Source: Lysinibacillus fusiformis (GTDB lineage Bacteria > Bacillota > Bacilli > Bacillales_A > Planococcaceae). From it: 64,000 nt of DNA. Each line of letters starts with the position of its first letter. The stretch's first letter is position 1. The notes beneath the pieces were generated by a model, which was not told where the DNA came from, did not search any database, and worked only from the letters and a program-made list of their open reading frames with translations. Location: NCBI GenBank assembly GCA_030027265.1, contig JASENG010000002.1, forward strand, positions 328,982 through 392,981, in the 5' to 3' direction. Shown piece by piece: positions 52,244-60,221 of this stretch. Made by a program: the position numbers and the translations under genes.

Positions 52244-53107
52244 TTAGGCAAAGGGGGTCATGTTCATCGATTTCCGAAACTTGTCGATAAAGTAACTCGT
52301 ACTATTAAACCCTACTTGATAGGCAACATCCGTTACATTTAAATCTGAATGTTGAAGCAAAAGCAAGCTTTTTTGGATTCGATAATCCGTTACGTAATTC
52401 AATGGCGACTTGTTTAAAAATCGTTTAAAATAACGGCAGCATTCGGATCTGCTTAAATGCCCTGCTTGTGCAATATCTTCTAAAAGAATCTTTTCCGTAT
52501 AGTGTTGATGAATCCAATTCAGCATTTTCTTCATCCGTTGATCCTTTAGCGCTTCCCCCTCCTTGAAATTTAATTTAATGCCATTTTTAACGATATTCTT
52601 CCATATAGATGTTAACTCCATACTGACTTCGATTTCATAAAATGGCTGGCTTTGACTGATTAATTGTTTAATCTTTCCAATCGATGTTAAGATGCTATCT
52701 GCCCAAGATTCTCTAGGAAGCAAGTGTAAATATGGAAGATTCGTTGCTTGAATATAAGGCGACACAAAGGTCGTATAAAGTTCATGCGATACAACAAAAT
52801 TAGGAGAAACATTCAAACAAATATAAACACATCCGCTATTTTTGTGGTCTTTTGCCAAATGCAGCCGCCCACTATTTATAAATAGCCCTTCACCTTCTTG
52901 AATAAAAATGAGCTCCTCATTTATTTGAAAATGAGCAATCCCTTTTATAACGTGTATAAATTGAAATTCCTCATGCCAATGAAGCGGGATATGGCCATTT
53001 ATATTTTCGCTAATCGTTGTTACGTAGCATGCCACAGGAAGCACGGTGGTTCGATGCTCGGTCATTTCCTTTAGATTTTGATCCACGCTAAAATCTTTTA
53101 TCTGCAC
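52244..53107 (-). CDS. AraC-family regulator with cupin-like sensor
   Basis: 287 residues. The N-terminal ~150 residues form an AraC-type cupin (IPLHWHEEFQFIHVIKGIAHF, GEGLFINSGRLH); the C-terminal ~100 hold two helix-turn-helix motifs (EDIAQAGHLSRSECCRYFKRF and VTDVAYQVGFNSTSYFIDKFRKS). Divergent from the EamA transporter and its likely regulator. Confidence 0.88.
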   Translation of the reverse strand: MQIKDFSVDQNLKEMTEHRTTVLPVACYVTTISENINGHIPLHWHEEFQFIHVIKGIAHFQINEELIFIQEGEGLFINSGRLHLAKDHKNSGCVYICLNVSPNFVVSHELYTTFVSPYIQATNLPYLHLLPRESWADSILTSIGKIKQLISQSQPFYEIEVSMELTSIWKNIVKNGIKLNFKEGEALKDQRMKKMLNWIHQHYTEKILLEDIAQAGHLSRSECCRYFKRFLNKSPLNYVTDYRIQKSLLLLQHSDLNVTDVAYQVGFNSTSYFIDKFRKSMNMTPFA

Positions 53108-53212
53108 GATATCACCTCAATATTCTTATATTTTCTAATTCAATTTACGTATTTTTTAATGGATATTTCACTTATCTTAAAGATATTATAATACTATTTT
53201 TATATTTAAAGG

Positions 53213-54160
53213 ATGGAGAATCTGAGGATGAATCGAAAGAAAGGAATGCTTCTTGTCTTCATAGGAGCTATGTTTTGGGGAATAGGCGGCACGGTTGCAC
53301 AAAAATTATTTCAACAATACGGTGTTGATGTGGATTGGCTTGTCACAACACGCCTGCTAATAGCGGGAGTTTTACTCTTAGCTGTACAATTTATCAGAAA
53401 AGATCGTTCACAAATTCTAGGCGTTTGGAAAAATAAACGAATCGCTTTGCAGTTAATTCTATTCGGATTATTAGGGATGCTTGCCGTCCAATATACATAT
53501 ATGGCTTCGATTCAACATGGGAATGCTGCAGTGGCAACACTTCTGCAATATTTGGCACCTGTGATGATCATTGTTTACTCAGTTCTCCGCAGGCAAAGTG
53601 TTCTTGTACGAGGTGATTTCTGGACTGTATCCTTGGCTTTGATCGGTTGCTTTTTCTTATTAACAAATGGCTCTATTTCACAATTCTCGGTACCGCCGCT
53701 TGCAATCTGGTGGGGAGTTTTATCGGGGGTTTCCCTGGCATTTTACACGTTATATGCGATTCCTCTGCTAAAGCAATTTGATTCACTTGTTATCGTTGGC
53801 TGGGCCATGATTATCGGCGGATTTGCGTTAAGCTTCGTCCATCCCCCGTGGCAAATGAATTTCAACAGCTTTAATATGGAAGCTTATTTTTACTTATTCT
53901 TTGTGATTATTTTCGGTACAATGATCGCCTTTTGGTTTTATATTGAAAGCCTGCAAACCCTTGCTCCAAAAGAATCCAGTCTCTTAGGAAGCTTGGAGCC
54001 ATTAGCGGCTGTCTTAACAACCGTATTTTGGCTAAAAGTGCCTTTTGGACTTTTCCAATGGCTCGGTGCCCTCTGTATTCTGATGATGATTGTCTTATTG
54101 GCCCTGAATAAAGATAAAAATTCGGCTGAGCAAGTCGAAGCCGCTTCGAACACTAGATGA
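53213..54160 (+). CDS. EamA/DMT-family transporter
   Basis: 315 residues with ten helices in two EamA repeats; typical parts are [40 protein letters not shown] and [23 protein letters not shown]. It probably exports a metabolite or amino acid. The true start may be the second ATG at 53228. Paired with the AraC regulator. Confidence 0.87.
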   Translation: MENLRMNRKKGMLLVFIGAMFWGIGGTVAQKLFQQYGVDVDWLVTTRLLIAGVLLLAVQFIRKDRSQILGVWKNKRIALQLILFGLLGMLAVQYTYMASIQHGNAAVATLLQYLAPVMIIVYSVLRRQSVLVRGDFWTVSLALIGCFFLLTNGSISQFSVPPLAIWWGVLSGVSLAFYTLYAIPLLKQFDSLVIVGWAMIIGGFALSFVHPPWQMNFNSFNMEAYFYLFFVIIFGTMIAFWFYIESLQTLAPKESSLLGSLEPLAAVLTTVFWLKVPFGLFQWLGALCILMMIVLLALNKDKNSAEQVEAASNTR

Positions 54161-54174
54161 ATCCTGAATCACTT

Positions 54175-54209
54175 CAAAATGGCGATAATCCGTTATAGGA
54201 TTACCGCCA
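54175..54209. terminator. Hairpin between convergent genes
   Basis: AATGGCG-TAATCC and GGATTA-CGCCATT form a stem between the EamA gene and the interrupted gene; T runs are weak. Confidence 0.45.
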
Positions 54210-54974
54210 TTATCTATACTGCATGGAGTTTGCAACTTTAAGAAAATCATCTGCTTGGAAAGTTTGACCTTCCTCATTATTCCGATTAATACGAATGGAA
54301 TAATGCAGGCTATTACTTTGAAAAATGAGCTGTGAGTTAGGTTTGTAGAGCGCTTTTATGCCGTTTCTTAACATGTAGAAACGATCGCCATTCTCCTGAA
54401 AGGTTTCGATGGTGGTATTATTTTTTTCAACTCTTATTTACATCGAAGCTTCCATTTCATCATTTCGATAGTTTAATTCAAGGGAATTTTCATTTACCTC
54501 ACCCTCAATATGGGTCATTTCAAAAGGATACTCATATGGGGCCAGAAGATTTGTTTTACTCTTGCTTTCAAACTCATTCATCAAATTGGATTCGTTTGTA
54601 TAAGGGTTTGCCCCATCAAAAACGACTCGGATGTCCGTGATTTTATCATTCTCGAATATTAGCTCCCAGATAAAAGCAATTCTCCCACTCCGCCCTCTTC
54701 CATCATCGAAATAAGTGACTGCGACGCTCACATTTTCCTGAGGGGAAGGAAGCCCCATTACTCCATTTATCTGAGTATTTTCCCTGAGCTCCGGGATTGC
54801 CACATTTGATGCAAGATAGGTCCTTGCCCGTTCTTCATCATGCTTTACAAAGTAAGAAATAATAAACTCGCTTCCCCTTTGCACAACACTCGGCGTGGCT
54901 GCTTTAACAGGCTCGAAAAGCATCAATGCCAAAAGAAGCGGCAACAATACAACTACGATTTTCTTCATTTTCAT
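54210..54974 (-). pseudogene. Secreted DUF4367-like protein interrupted by an in-frame TAA
   Basis: From the ATG at 54974 a signal-like helix (KKIVVVLLPLLLALMLF) leads to about 177 residues ending RNDEMEASM, then TAA at 54438-54440. The frame continues for 75 codons to 54210 with clear protein character: IRVEKNNTTIETFQ, RFYMLRNGIKALY and QADDFLKVANSM, the last being a common ending of DUF4367-type extracellular domains. A single nonsense change best explains this. The short form lacks the C-terminal domain. The longer frame to 55067 has no ribosome site. Confidence 0.65.
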
Positions 54975-55116
54975 CACCAGAATTAGGTTATCCTTGGAGC
55001 GGGATTTTATCCTCCCAATCCCCCGGAAATCCTCCTTGAATGCAACGGCTAGCTGGTGGTAGTACAATTGTTTCTCAATTTTTTAATCAACTGCGTATTA
55101 GAAATTTTAAACGGTC

Positions 55117-55262
55117 TATACTATTAGAGATTTCACTTCAAGTCCAATGAATTGGGAGGGTTAACCCGATGAGTGCGAATGATCGTTTCTCTTAGGAATT
55201 ATCTAACTAAATCGTGGATACAGTAAGTGTAGTCAGACCCGGAATTTTTTCCGGGTTTTTAT
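55117..55262 (+). ncRNA. Structured small RNA (copy 2 of 4)
   Basis: Promoter-like CGTAT (55094) and TATACTA (55117-55123) precede a ~133-base transcript ending in GACCCGGAATTTTTTCCGGGTTTTT. Predicted hairpins: CCAA-TGAA-TTGG, GGG-TTAA-CCC, GATACA/TGTAGTC with a bulge, and the terminator. GGGAGGG followed nine bases later by ATG opens a tiny frame, MSANDRFS. Confidence 0.8.
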
Positions 55263-55293
55263 TTTTTTTTCGTATGTTAATCGAGATTCGGTC

Positions 55294-55437
55294 TATACTA
55301 TTAGAGATTTCACTTCAAGTCCAATGAATTGGGAGGGTTAACCTGATGAGCGGGATTGATCGTTTCTAAGGAATTATCTAACTAAGTCGTGGATACAGTA
55401 AGTGTAGTCAGACCCGGAATTTTTTCCGGGTTTTTAT
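55294..55437 (+). ncRNA. Structured small RNA (copy 3 of 4)
   Basis: Same promoter (CGTAT at 55271, TATACTA at 55294) and terminator as copy 2. The core is diverged: GGGTTAACCT keeps its hairpin by a G-U pair, and GAGTGCGAATGATCG has become GAGCGGGATTGATCG. The tiny frame reads MSGIDRF. Confidence 0.78.
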
Positions 55438-55467
55438 TTTTTTGCGTATGTTAATCGAGATTCGGTC

Positions 55468-55615
55468 TATACTATTAAAGATTTCACTTCAAGTCCAATG
55501 AATTGGGAGGGTTAACCCGATGAGTGCGAATGATCGTTTCTCTTAGGAATTATCTAACTGAATCGTGGATACAGCAAGTGTAATCAGACCCGGAATTTTT
55601 TCCGGGTTTTTATTT
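55468..55615 (+). ncRNA. Structured small RNA (copy 4 of 4)
   Basis: Promoter CGTAT (55445) and TATACTA (55468-55474); nearly identical to copy 2, with CAGCAAGTGTAATC in the third hairpin. The promoter of this copy follows the terminator of copy 3 directly, so the three are separate head-to-tail transcription units. Confidence 0.8.
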
Positions 55616-55646
55616 TTCAGAACACTCAAGTACTGGAAGTGTGTAT

Positions 55647-56396
55647 CTACTTTCCTTTCCTCACTTGTTGATTGCCATGAAAAATCTTCAGAATGAATTC
55701 TTTTGCTGGTACATTTAACTTCTCATAGGAAAGCAAAAATTCCCGGTTATCATATGGCACATCTTTAAAATAAACATCGATTTGACCGGAATCCCCTACT
55801 TGCAAGATTGCGTAAGGTGCAAATGGCGCATAATTACAGCCCAAAGAACCGGGATTCAGATAAAGTCTTTTGTTCGATTTAAAGTGATGCACGAAATGAT
55901 GGTGGCCAAAGCACACGGCATCTACATTAAAATTTCCATAAATTTCATCTAATCCCCTGGCAGAAGGACGTTCTTCTATAGGTAAAAAGTGACCGCTTCC
56001 ATTTATATGATAGTGAATGAATAGAAAGTTTTTCCCGTTGATGTTTTCGTATTTTTCCTTTGGCATACTCGTTAGCCTTGGGATGTATTTTTTATCTAGT
56101 TTTGAGGCAATCCATTTGTGGTGTTCGTTTTTTGAATCCATTCCCATTGGTTCATGACCCTCGAGAATCTTTAAAACGTCTTCATCATGATTCCCCTTCA
56201 CAAATGAGATATCTTCACGGGAAAACAGCAATTCAAGCACTTCATTTGTTTCATGCCCAATCGCTATTAAATCCCCAAGACAATAGATATGCTGTATATC
56301 CTTATGCCGATCAATATCATCCAAAACTGCTTTCAAAGCTGCCCCATTCCCATGGATATCTGTAATAATGGCAATTTTGCCCCCCATCCTCATCAC
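55647..56396 (-). CDS. Calcineurin-like metallophosphoesterase
   Basis: 249 residues with the full metal-binding set: IITDIHGNGAAL (D-x-H), YCLGDLIAIG (GD), VKGNHDEDV (GNHD), FIHYHINGSG and FGHHHFVHH (GHxH). The family spans phosphodiesterases and Ser/Thr phosphatases of the YfcE/MPP type; the substrate cannot be told. Cytosolic. Confidence 0.88.
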   Translation of the reverse strand: MMRMGGKIAIITDIHGNGAALKAVLDDIDRHKDIQHIYCLGDLIAIGHETNEVLELLFSREDISFVKGNHDEDVLKILEGHEPMGMDSKNEHHKWIASKLDKKYIPRLTSMPKEKYENINGKNFLFIHYHINGSGHFLPIEERPSARGLDEIYGNFNVDAVCFGHHHFVHHFKSNKRLYLNPGSLGCNYAPFAPYAILQVGDSGQIDVYFKDVPYDNREFLLSYEKLNVPAKEFILKIFHGNQQVRKGK

Positions 56397-56407
56397 ATCC
56401 CAATCAG

Positions 56408-56845
56408 CTATAATCCATTTTCAACATACTGATCCTTATAAGAAAAAGCATATAGATCAATATCAAAATCTGCCCCGATCGCAGCGGCAAAACTACTTGC
56501 TTGTACAGGAATGACAAGCCCTGGTGTATGTCCATCATAAATTTGAATGACGATACGAATAACGTTATATAAATCATATTCATGCTGTAGTTTTTGAATG
56601 ATTTCTACTTTATTTTCAAAGGTTTGAATAAGTGGAACTAGAACATCGTTCACGTCCAGTGTTTCTACGCTCTTTACTTCGTACTCCCAATTAGTATAGC
56701 TCCTTCTCATCGGTTTTTCGGGTTTAATCAAATCTCCAGCATTCCATTTCCTAGTTGGTTCTATCTGTAGCCTTTCTGTAACGATATCTATCGGAAAATA
56801 TTCCCCACTAATAGATAGGTAGGCATAAACAGAGGTTTTACCCAC
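56408..56845 (-). CDS. DUF4279-family protein
   Basis: About 145 residues. KTSVYAYLSISGEYFPIDIV with RLQIEPTRKWNAGD, then TNWEYEVKSVETLDVNDVL, is the DUF4279 pattern. The long frame to 57001 overlaps the GNAT gene; AAGGAGG is spaced for the GTG at 56845 (an ATG at 56854 is too near). These small proteins occur beside toxin-immunity loci in other genomes, but the function is unknown. Confidence 0.78.
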   Translation of the reverse strand: MGKTSVYAYLSISGEYFPIDIVTERLQIEPTRKWNAGDLIKPEKPMRRSYTNWEYEVKSVETLDVNDVLVPLIQTFENKVEIIQKLQHEYDLYNVIRIVIQIYDGHTPGLVIPVQASSFAAAIGADFDIDLYAFSYKDQYVENGL

Positions 56846-56867
56846 TTCCTTCATCCTCCTTGATTTT

Positions 56868-57329
56868 TCAAATCGGAAAATACTCCAAGGGTTCCTGGCA
56901 ATGTACGTAACCGTTTTTTTGATAAAAAGGAATCGCTTCATCACTTGGCCAGACAATAACAAATTCGTACTCATTTTCTTTAATCCAGTCATTAATGGCA
57001 CTTAGTAATTTACTTCCGATTCCCATATTTCTATATTCCGGAATCGTGTAAACATTCGTCATGTATGCAAATGGATGCGTGACTCTACCTGGGCGAGGCA
57101 CTTTTTGTATTAACTCTATGTACATATGGGAGACGATTTTTTCTTCTTCCTCCACAATCCAAACAAACCATTGCCCACTCGTCATGGCTTTTTCAAAAAA
57201 TGAATGGCATTCCTTCTCAAAATTTTCAAAGGAAGCGTTCTTTTTACTTTCATCATGCTCAATGGTAAAATCCCAGCGCATTTTGATTAGTTGGTCAACG
57301 TCTTTTGTTTCTGCAAGTCTTATAATCAT
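56868..57329 (-). CDS. GNAT-family N-acetyltransferase
   Basis: 153 residues with MTNVYTIPEYRNMGIGSKLLSAI and VIVWPSDEAIPFYQKNGYVH; the acetyl-CoA motif is R-N-M-G-I-G. An AGGAGAA site precedes the ATG. It is followed 22 bases later by the DUF4279 gene and may be co-transcribed with it. Confidence 0.87.
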   Translation of the reverse strand: MIIRLAETKDVDQLIKMRWDFTIEHDESKKNASFENFEKECHSFFEKAMTSGQWFVWIVEEEEKIVSHMYIELIQKVPRPGRVTHPFAYMTNVYTIPEYRNMGIGSKLLSAINDWIKENEYEFVIVWPSDEAIPFYQKNGYVHCQEPLEYFPI

Positions 57330-57441
57330 CTAAATTCTCCTCCCCATAAAATTTTAATAAGCCTCGATAATATATGAATTCAACAAAAAAGGAGCAAATC
57401 CTGTTAGAAATGCCACTTTTTAGGAGGGTTATTTTGACTAT

Positions 57442-58095
57442 TTAATTAATCTCTTCATTATCGTTATTTCGTATAATGATTTTATAGGCGATTTTCTCAA
57501 CGGTTAGTTCTTCTATTTTCCGTTCAATTATTTGATTGGCATATTGTTCAATTGCTTCGATTTTTTCTCTATTAGATGTACTTTTGTTATCCCTTAAATC
57601 GGTTTTAATGATTATTTGCAGTGGTTCTGGCGAGAAAGAGTAAGCAAATCCTCGGTATTCCTTAAACTTTTTTTCAGTCTCATCTATAACAGCCTGGAAA
57701 ATCGGCGACCATTGACTATCACGAATTTCTTCCTTTGTTTGAGGACGCAGTGTGACATTGAATGCAACATCGGTCTTCGTGAAGACGGTATCTTTTATTA
57801 ACTTTTCCACTCTGGCTGTTTCAGCACTTGACAGCTCTTTTCCATCAACTCTTATGATTTCGATATAGGGGTTGTCCACTGTTGGGTCAATCACCATCAT
57901 GTTCCTTCCAATCCCCTCCGATTCCAGGATTGCAAATATCGCGGAAGAAGCAAGGTCAATAATCTGATTTACTTGGGTTTCCTCGCTTGAATTAGCTACT
58001 ATTTCTGCTTCTTCATATACTTTGCCAGCATTAGCCGAGCATGCCATTAAAACAAGTAATAAAGGCAAAATGAGCAGGATTGGTTTCATATGCAT
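57442..58095 (-). CDS. Predicted lipoprotein (DUF4030-like)
   Basis: 217 residues. The signal peptide (MKPILLILPLLLVLMAC) ends in a lipobox, with the cysteine at about residue 19. The mature part, starting EVYEEAEIV-like and including VAFNVTLRPQTKEEIRD and QIIIKTDLRDNKS, recalls the DUF4030 group of Bacillus lipoproteins; this is a weak match from memory. Outer face of the membrane; function unknown. Confidence 0.65.
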   Translation of the reverse strand: MHMKPILLILPLLLVLMACSANAGKVYEEAEIVANSSEETQVNQIIDLASSAIFAILESEGIGRNMMVIDPTVDNPYIEIIRVDGKELSSAETARVEKLIKDTVFTKTDVAFNVTLRPQTKEEIRDSQWSPIFQAVIDETEKKFKEYRGFAYSFSPEPLQIIIKTDLRDNKSTSNREKIEAIEQYANQIIERKIEELTVEKIAYKIIIRNNDNEEIN

Positions 58096-58159
58096 CCTCC
58101 CAGCATAAAACTCTTTATACTAAAAGTATTTTTAGATTTACCCACATATTCCATTACAA

Positions 58160-58202
58160 GCAAAATAAATGCCAGCACGCTATTGATGAGCGTACTGGCA
58201 GG
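58160..58202 (-). terminator. Terminator of the ABC-F gene
   Basis: TGCCAGTACGCT and AGCGTGCTGGCA pair, then TTTATTTTG on the minus strand. Confidence 0.85.
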
Positions 58203-58207
58203 ATTGA

Positions 58208-59662
58208 TTATTTTTGAATTAATTTTTTATTTAAAATTTGAAATTCCTCATCTGCGACATTTGCTATGAACTGCTTATCATGTGAGATAAAAAGTATTGT
58301 TCCTTTATAGGATTTGATAAAGTTTTCTAATGCTTGGATGGCCTGAATATCCAAGAAATTCGTTGGTTCATCCAATAATAAAATGTTATAGTCCCCTAAG
58401 AAAAGCTTGCAAAGTTGAAGTCGAATAGCTTCTCCCCCACTTAGCGATCTGACCTTTTTTTGTAGGGCTGTTCCGACAAATCTCATGGAATGCAACACAC
58501 TTCGCAGGAATCCTTCGTCATAGGATGATCGATTTTTTAGAAATTGCAGAACTGTTTCATCGGTAACAAAATGATAGCTCATTTGCTGGAATACCCCGAT
58601 CTTCGCTTTGGGCGAGATGGTAAGCCCATTGCCCCTATCCACAATATAATGAAATAAAGTACTTTTCCCGCTCCCGTTGCTCCCTGTAACGGCAATTTTT
58701 TTGCCAAGAGTAATTTGAAAGCTTACATCTTCCAACAATACTTTTTCCTCTATACGAACGGTAATTCTATCTGCCATAATGGGAAACTTGTTGTGCAATT
58801 CCAATCTACTTGATTGATGGAAGACAATCGGCCTTTCCTCTTGAATCGCGTCAACTGCATGAAGCTTTTCAATTCGATGCTCGATGGCTTTGGCTGCACG
58901 CTGTAAAGCTTTCTGTCCTGTGCCTTTCGATTTCGTTTCAAACATTCGATTTGCTTTTGCCTTCGATTCCTTTTTTGACATGGATGAAGCTTTCGCGATT
59001 TTTTCTGCTGTTTTCATTTTTTCGTCTGCAGCTTTTTCAAGTCGGCTCTTCTCCTTCAAATATTGTTCATGTGCCTGACTTTGCTGCTCCCGTTCCAGCT
59101 GCTTTTGAGCGATATATTCACTATAATTTCCCGCATAGACATTTATCTTGCCATCATCAATCTCCCATATCGATGTTACGAGTTCATCCAGGACAGCCCG
59201 GTCATGGCTGATCAGGACTAGTGCTCCATAATAATACCGCAATTCATCCAATAAATATGAAATGCCCTCCTGATCCAAGTGTGTGGTTGGCTCATCGATT
59301 AATAGGCACTCATAATAATGCGTGAAAAGTTGCGCAAGCTTGAGCCGTGTTTGCTCGCCTCCACTTAAGCCTTCTCGCTGTTGTTCTACATGTAACTTTC
59401 CCAGCAGTTTTGGATCTGCTTCGTCGGCATTGGGTGCTTCAACTTGCTCGAAGCATCCAAAGTCTACATGGCGATTCACCTTGCCTTGTGAAGGCTGAAT
59501 CGTTCCTGCAAGCAGCTTTAGAAGTGTACTTTTTCCTGCGCCGTTTTTTCCAACGATACCAATGCGATCGAATTGATGCACCGCCAATCGGTCAATCTTC
59601 AAGATTTCTTTATCTAAATAGTTCATTTCTACGTTTTCTAATTCAAAACAAATTTGTTCCAT
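58208..59662 (-). CDS. Msr-like ABC-F ribosomal protection protein
   Basis: 484 residues with two ATP-binding cassettes and no membrane part: first Walker A IGIVGKNGAGKSTLLKL, signature LSGGEQTRLKLAQL, Walker B CLLIDEPTTHLD; second Walker A VTGSNGSGKSTLF, signature LSGGEAIRLQL, Walker B LLLDEPTNFLD. The linker between them (about 200-285) is rich in E, K and Q, as in antibiotic-resistance ABC-F proteins that dislodge drugs from the ribosome. The overall sequence resembles Msr(A) (YYYGALVLISHDRAVLDE, GNYSEY). CGGAGG supports the ATG at 59662. The leader with drug-sensing-type peptides strengthens this assignment. Confidence 0.85.
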   Translation of the reverse strand: MEQICFELENVEMNYLDKEILKIDRLAVHQFDRIGIVGKNGAGKSTLLKLLAGTIQPSQGKVNRHVDFGCFEQVEAPNADEADPKLLGKLHVEQQREGLSGGEQTRLKLAQLFTHYYECLLIDEPTTHLDQEGISYLLDELRYYYGALVLISHDRAVLDELVTSIWEIDDGKINVYAGNYSEYIAQKQLEREQQSQAHEQYLKEKSRLEKAADEKMKTAEKIAKASSMSKKESKAKANRMFETKSKGTGQKALQRAAKAIEHRIEKLHAVDAIQEERPIVFHQSSRLELHNKFPIMADRITVRIEEKVLLEDVSFQITLGKKIAVTGSNGSGKSTLFHYIVDRGNGLTISPKAKIGVFQQMSYHFVTDETVLQFLKNRSSYDEGFLRSVLHSMRFVGTALQKKVRSLSGGEAIRLQLCKLFLGDYNILLLDEPTNFLDIQAIQALENFIKSYKGTILFISHDKQFIANVADEEFQILNKKLIQK

Positions 59663-59695
59663 TTTCGCTACCTCCGAAATTTTGTGATTTCGTAT

Positions 59696-59748
59696 CGATA
59701 GCTGCAATCTAGAATCGATACGAGCTTCTAAATCAAGCTCGTATTAAA
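59696..59748 (-). promoter_or_regulatory. Mutually exclusive hairpins before the ABC-F start
   Basis: ATACGAGCTT pairs with AAGCTCGTAT (hairpin 1); the end of hairpin 1 is also the start of TCGTATCGAT, which pairs with ATCGATACGA (hairpin 2). They cannot form together, the layout of an attenuator. A further CGAAAT/ATTTCG hairpin abuts the ABC-F ribosome site. Confidence 0.65.
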
Positions 59749-59764
59749 AGAATAATAACCACAT
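59744..59764 (-). CDS. Leader hexapeptide MWLLFF
   Basis: ATG-TGG-TTA-TTA-TTC-TTT-TAA with GGGGG eight bases upstream, directly before the attenuator hairpins. It is like MYLIFM, the leader peptide of msrD that arrests ribosomes with macrolide. It is short enough to be chance, but the ribosome site and position argue for function. Confidence 0.5.
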   Translation of the reverse strand: MWLLFF

Positions 59765-59821
59765 TTTGTTGTCCCCCTGTTTTTCTATCTTTCAATCTTA
59801 TTGGGTATTAAAAATCATCTT

Positions 59822-59870
59822 TTATGAAGGACAAGTTTATTCCAAATCAGCTTATGTTGTCCTTCATGAA
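59822..59870 (-). promoter_or_regulatory. Leader hairpin
   Basis: ATGAAGGACAA and TTGTCCTTCAT form an 11-bp stem in the ABC-F leader; TAAAAGATGATTTTT follows, so it may act as another terminator. Confidence 0.5.
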
Positions 59871-59871
59871 A

Positions 59872-59912
59872 GAAAACAAAAAACCATAGACTCACCCGCC
59901 TGTGGTTTAGAG
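59872..59912 (-). terminator. Leader terminator 2
   Basis: AAACCACAG...CTATGGTTT stem followed by TTTGTTTTC within the ABC-F leader. Confidence 0.6.
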
Positions 59913-59941
59913 TAAAAGGAGTATGCCTTATAAAAATGAGA

Positions 59942-59981
59942 ATAAAAAAGAAAGACAGTGTTATCTATATCTGCCTTTCTC
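59942..59981 (-). terminator. Leader terminator 1
   Basis: GAAAGGCAG and CTGTCTTTC pair, then TTTTTTATT on the minus strand. It lies between the MRLR peptide and the ABC-F gene and probably stops transcription unless a ribosome stalls upstream. Confidence 0.7.
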
Positions 59982-60070
59982 CTCTTGCTATGCTGCCTGA
60001 AGATGATTAAAAAAGGACAGACTAATCCCGTTTACTCTGCTAAACAAACAGAGCCTTTGACCTTATTCAA

Positions 60071-60115
60071 TTACTGGTTCAAAGCTTGGAAACGTAGTCT
60101 CATAGAATGTGTCAT
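60071..60115 (-). CDS. MRLR-type leader peptide MTHSMRLRFQALNQ
   Basis: A 14-codon frame with AAGGAGG upstream. It differs from the known ErmD leader peptide (MTHSMRLRFPTLNQ) at only two positions and keeps the MRLR arrest motif, where macrolide-bound ribosomes stall. It is first in the leader of the ABC-F gene and is followed by hairpins and terminators. Confidence 0.88.
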   Translation of the reverse strand: MTHSMRLRFQALNQ

Positions 60116-60151
60116 TTTTTAATAATCCTCCTTAAAGTGAAATACAGTTAC

Positions 60152-60181
60152 ATTATAGATTTTGATTTGAAATAAAGTCAA
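60152..60181 (-). promoter_or_regulatory. Promoter of the ABC-F leader
   Basis: TTGACT (60176-60181), an 18-base spacer and TATAAT (60152-60157) on the minus strand, about 37 bases before the leader peptide. Confidence 0.8.
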
Positions 60182-60183
60182 TT

Positions 60184-60221
60184 TAAAAAAGGGGCAGCTT
60201 AGTAAACCAGCCTGCCCCTTC
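60184..60221 (-). terminator. Terminator of the RR-ABC-HK operon
   Basis: GGGGCAGGCTGG...AGCTGCCCC stem followed by TTTTTT on the minus strand. Confidence 0.9.

Noticed and set aside
55341..55360. Hammerhead ribozyme core CTGATGAG in RNA copy 3
   Set aside because: The motif is present only in the diverged copy, and no stem II with a following GAAA is seen; the other copies read CCGATGAG.
54175..55646. The RNA copies as terminators or attenuators of neighbouring genes
   Set aside because: Their promoters and terminators are on the + strand while both adjacent genes are on the minus strand, so they are independent units.
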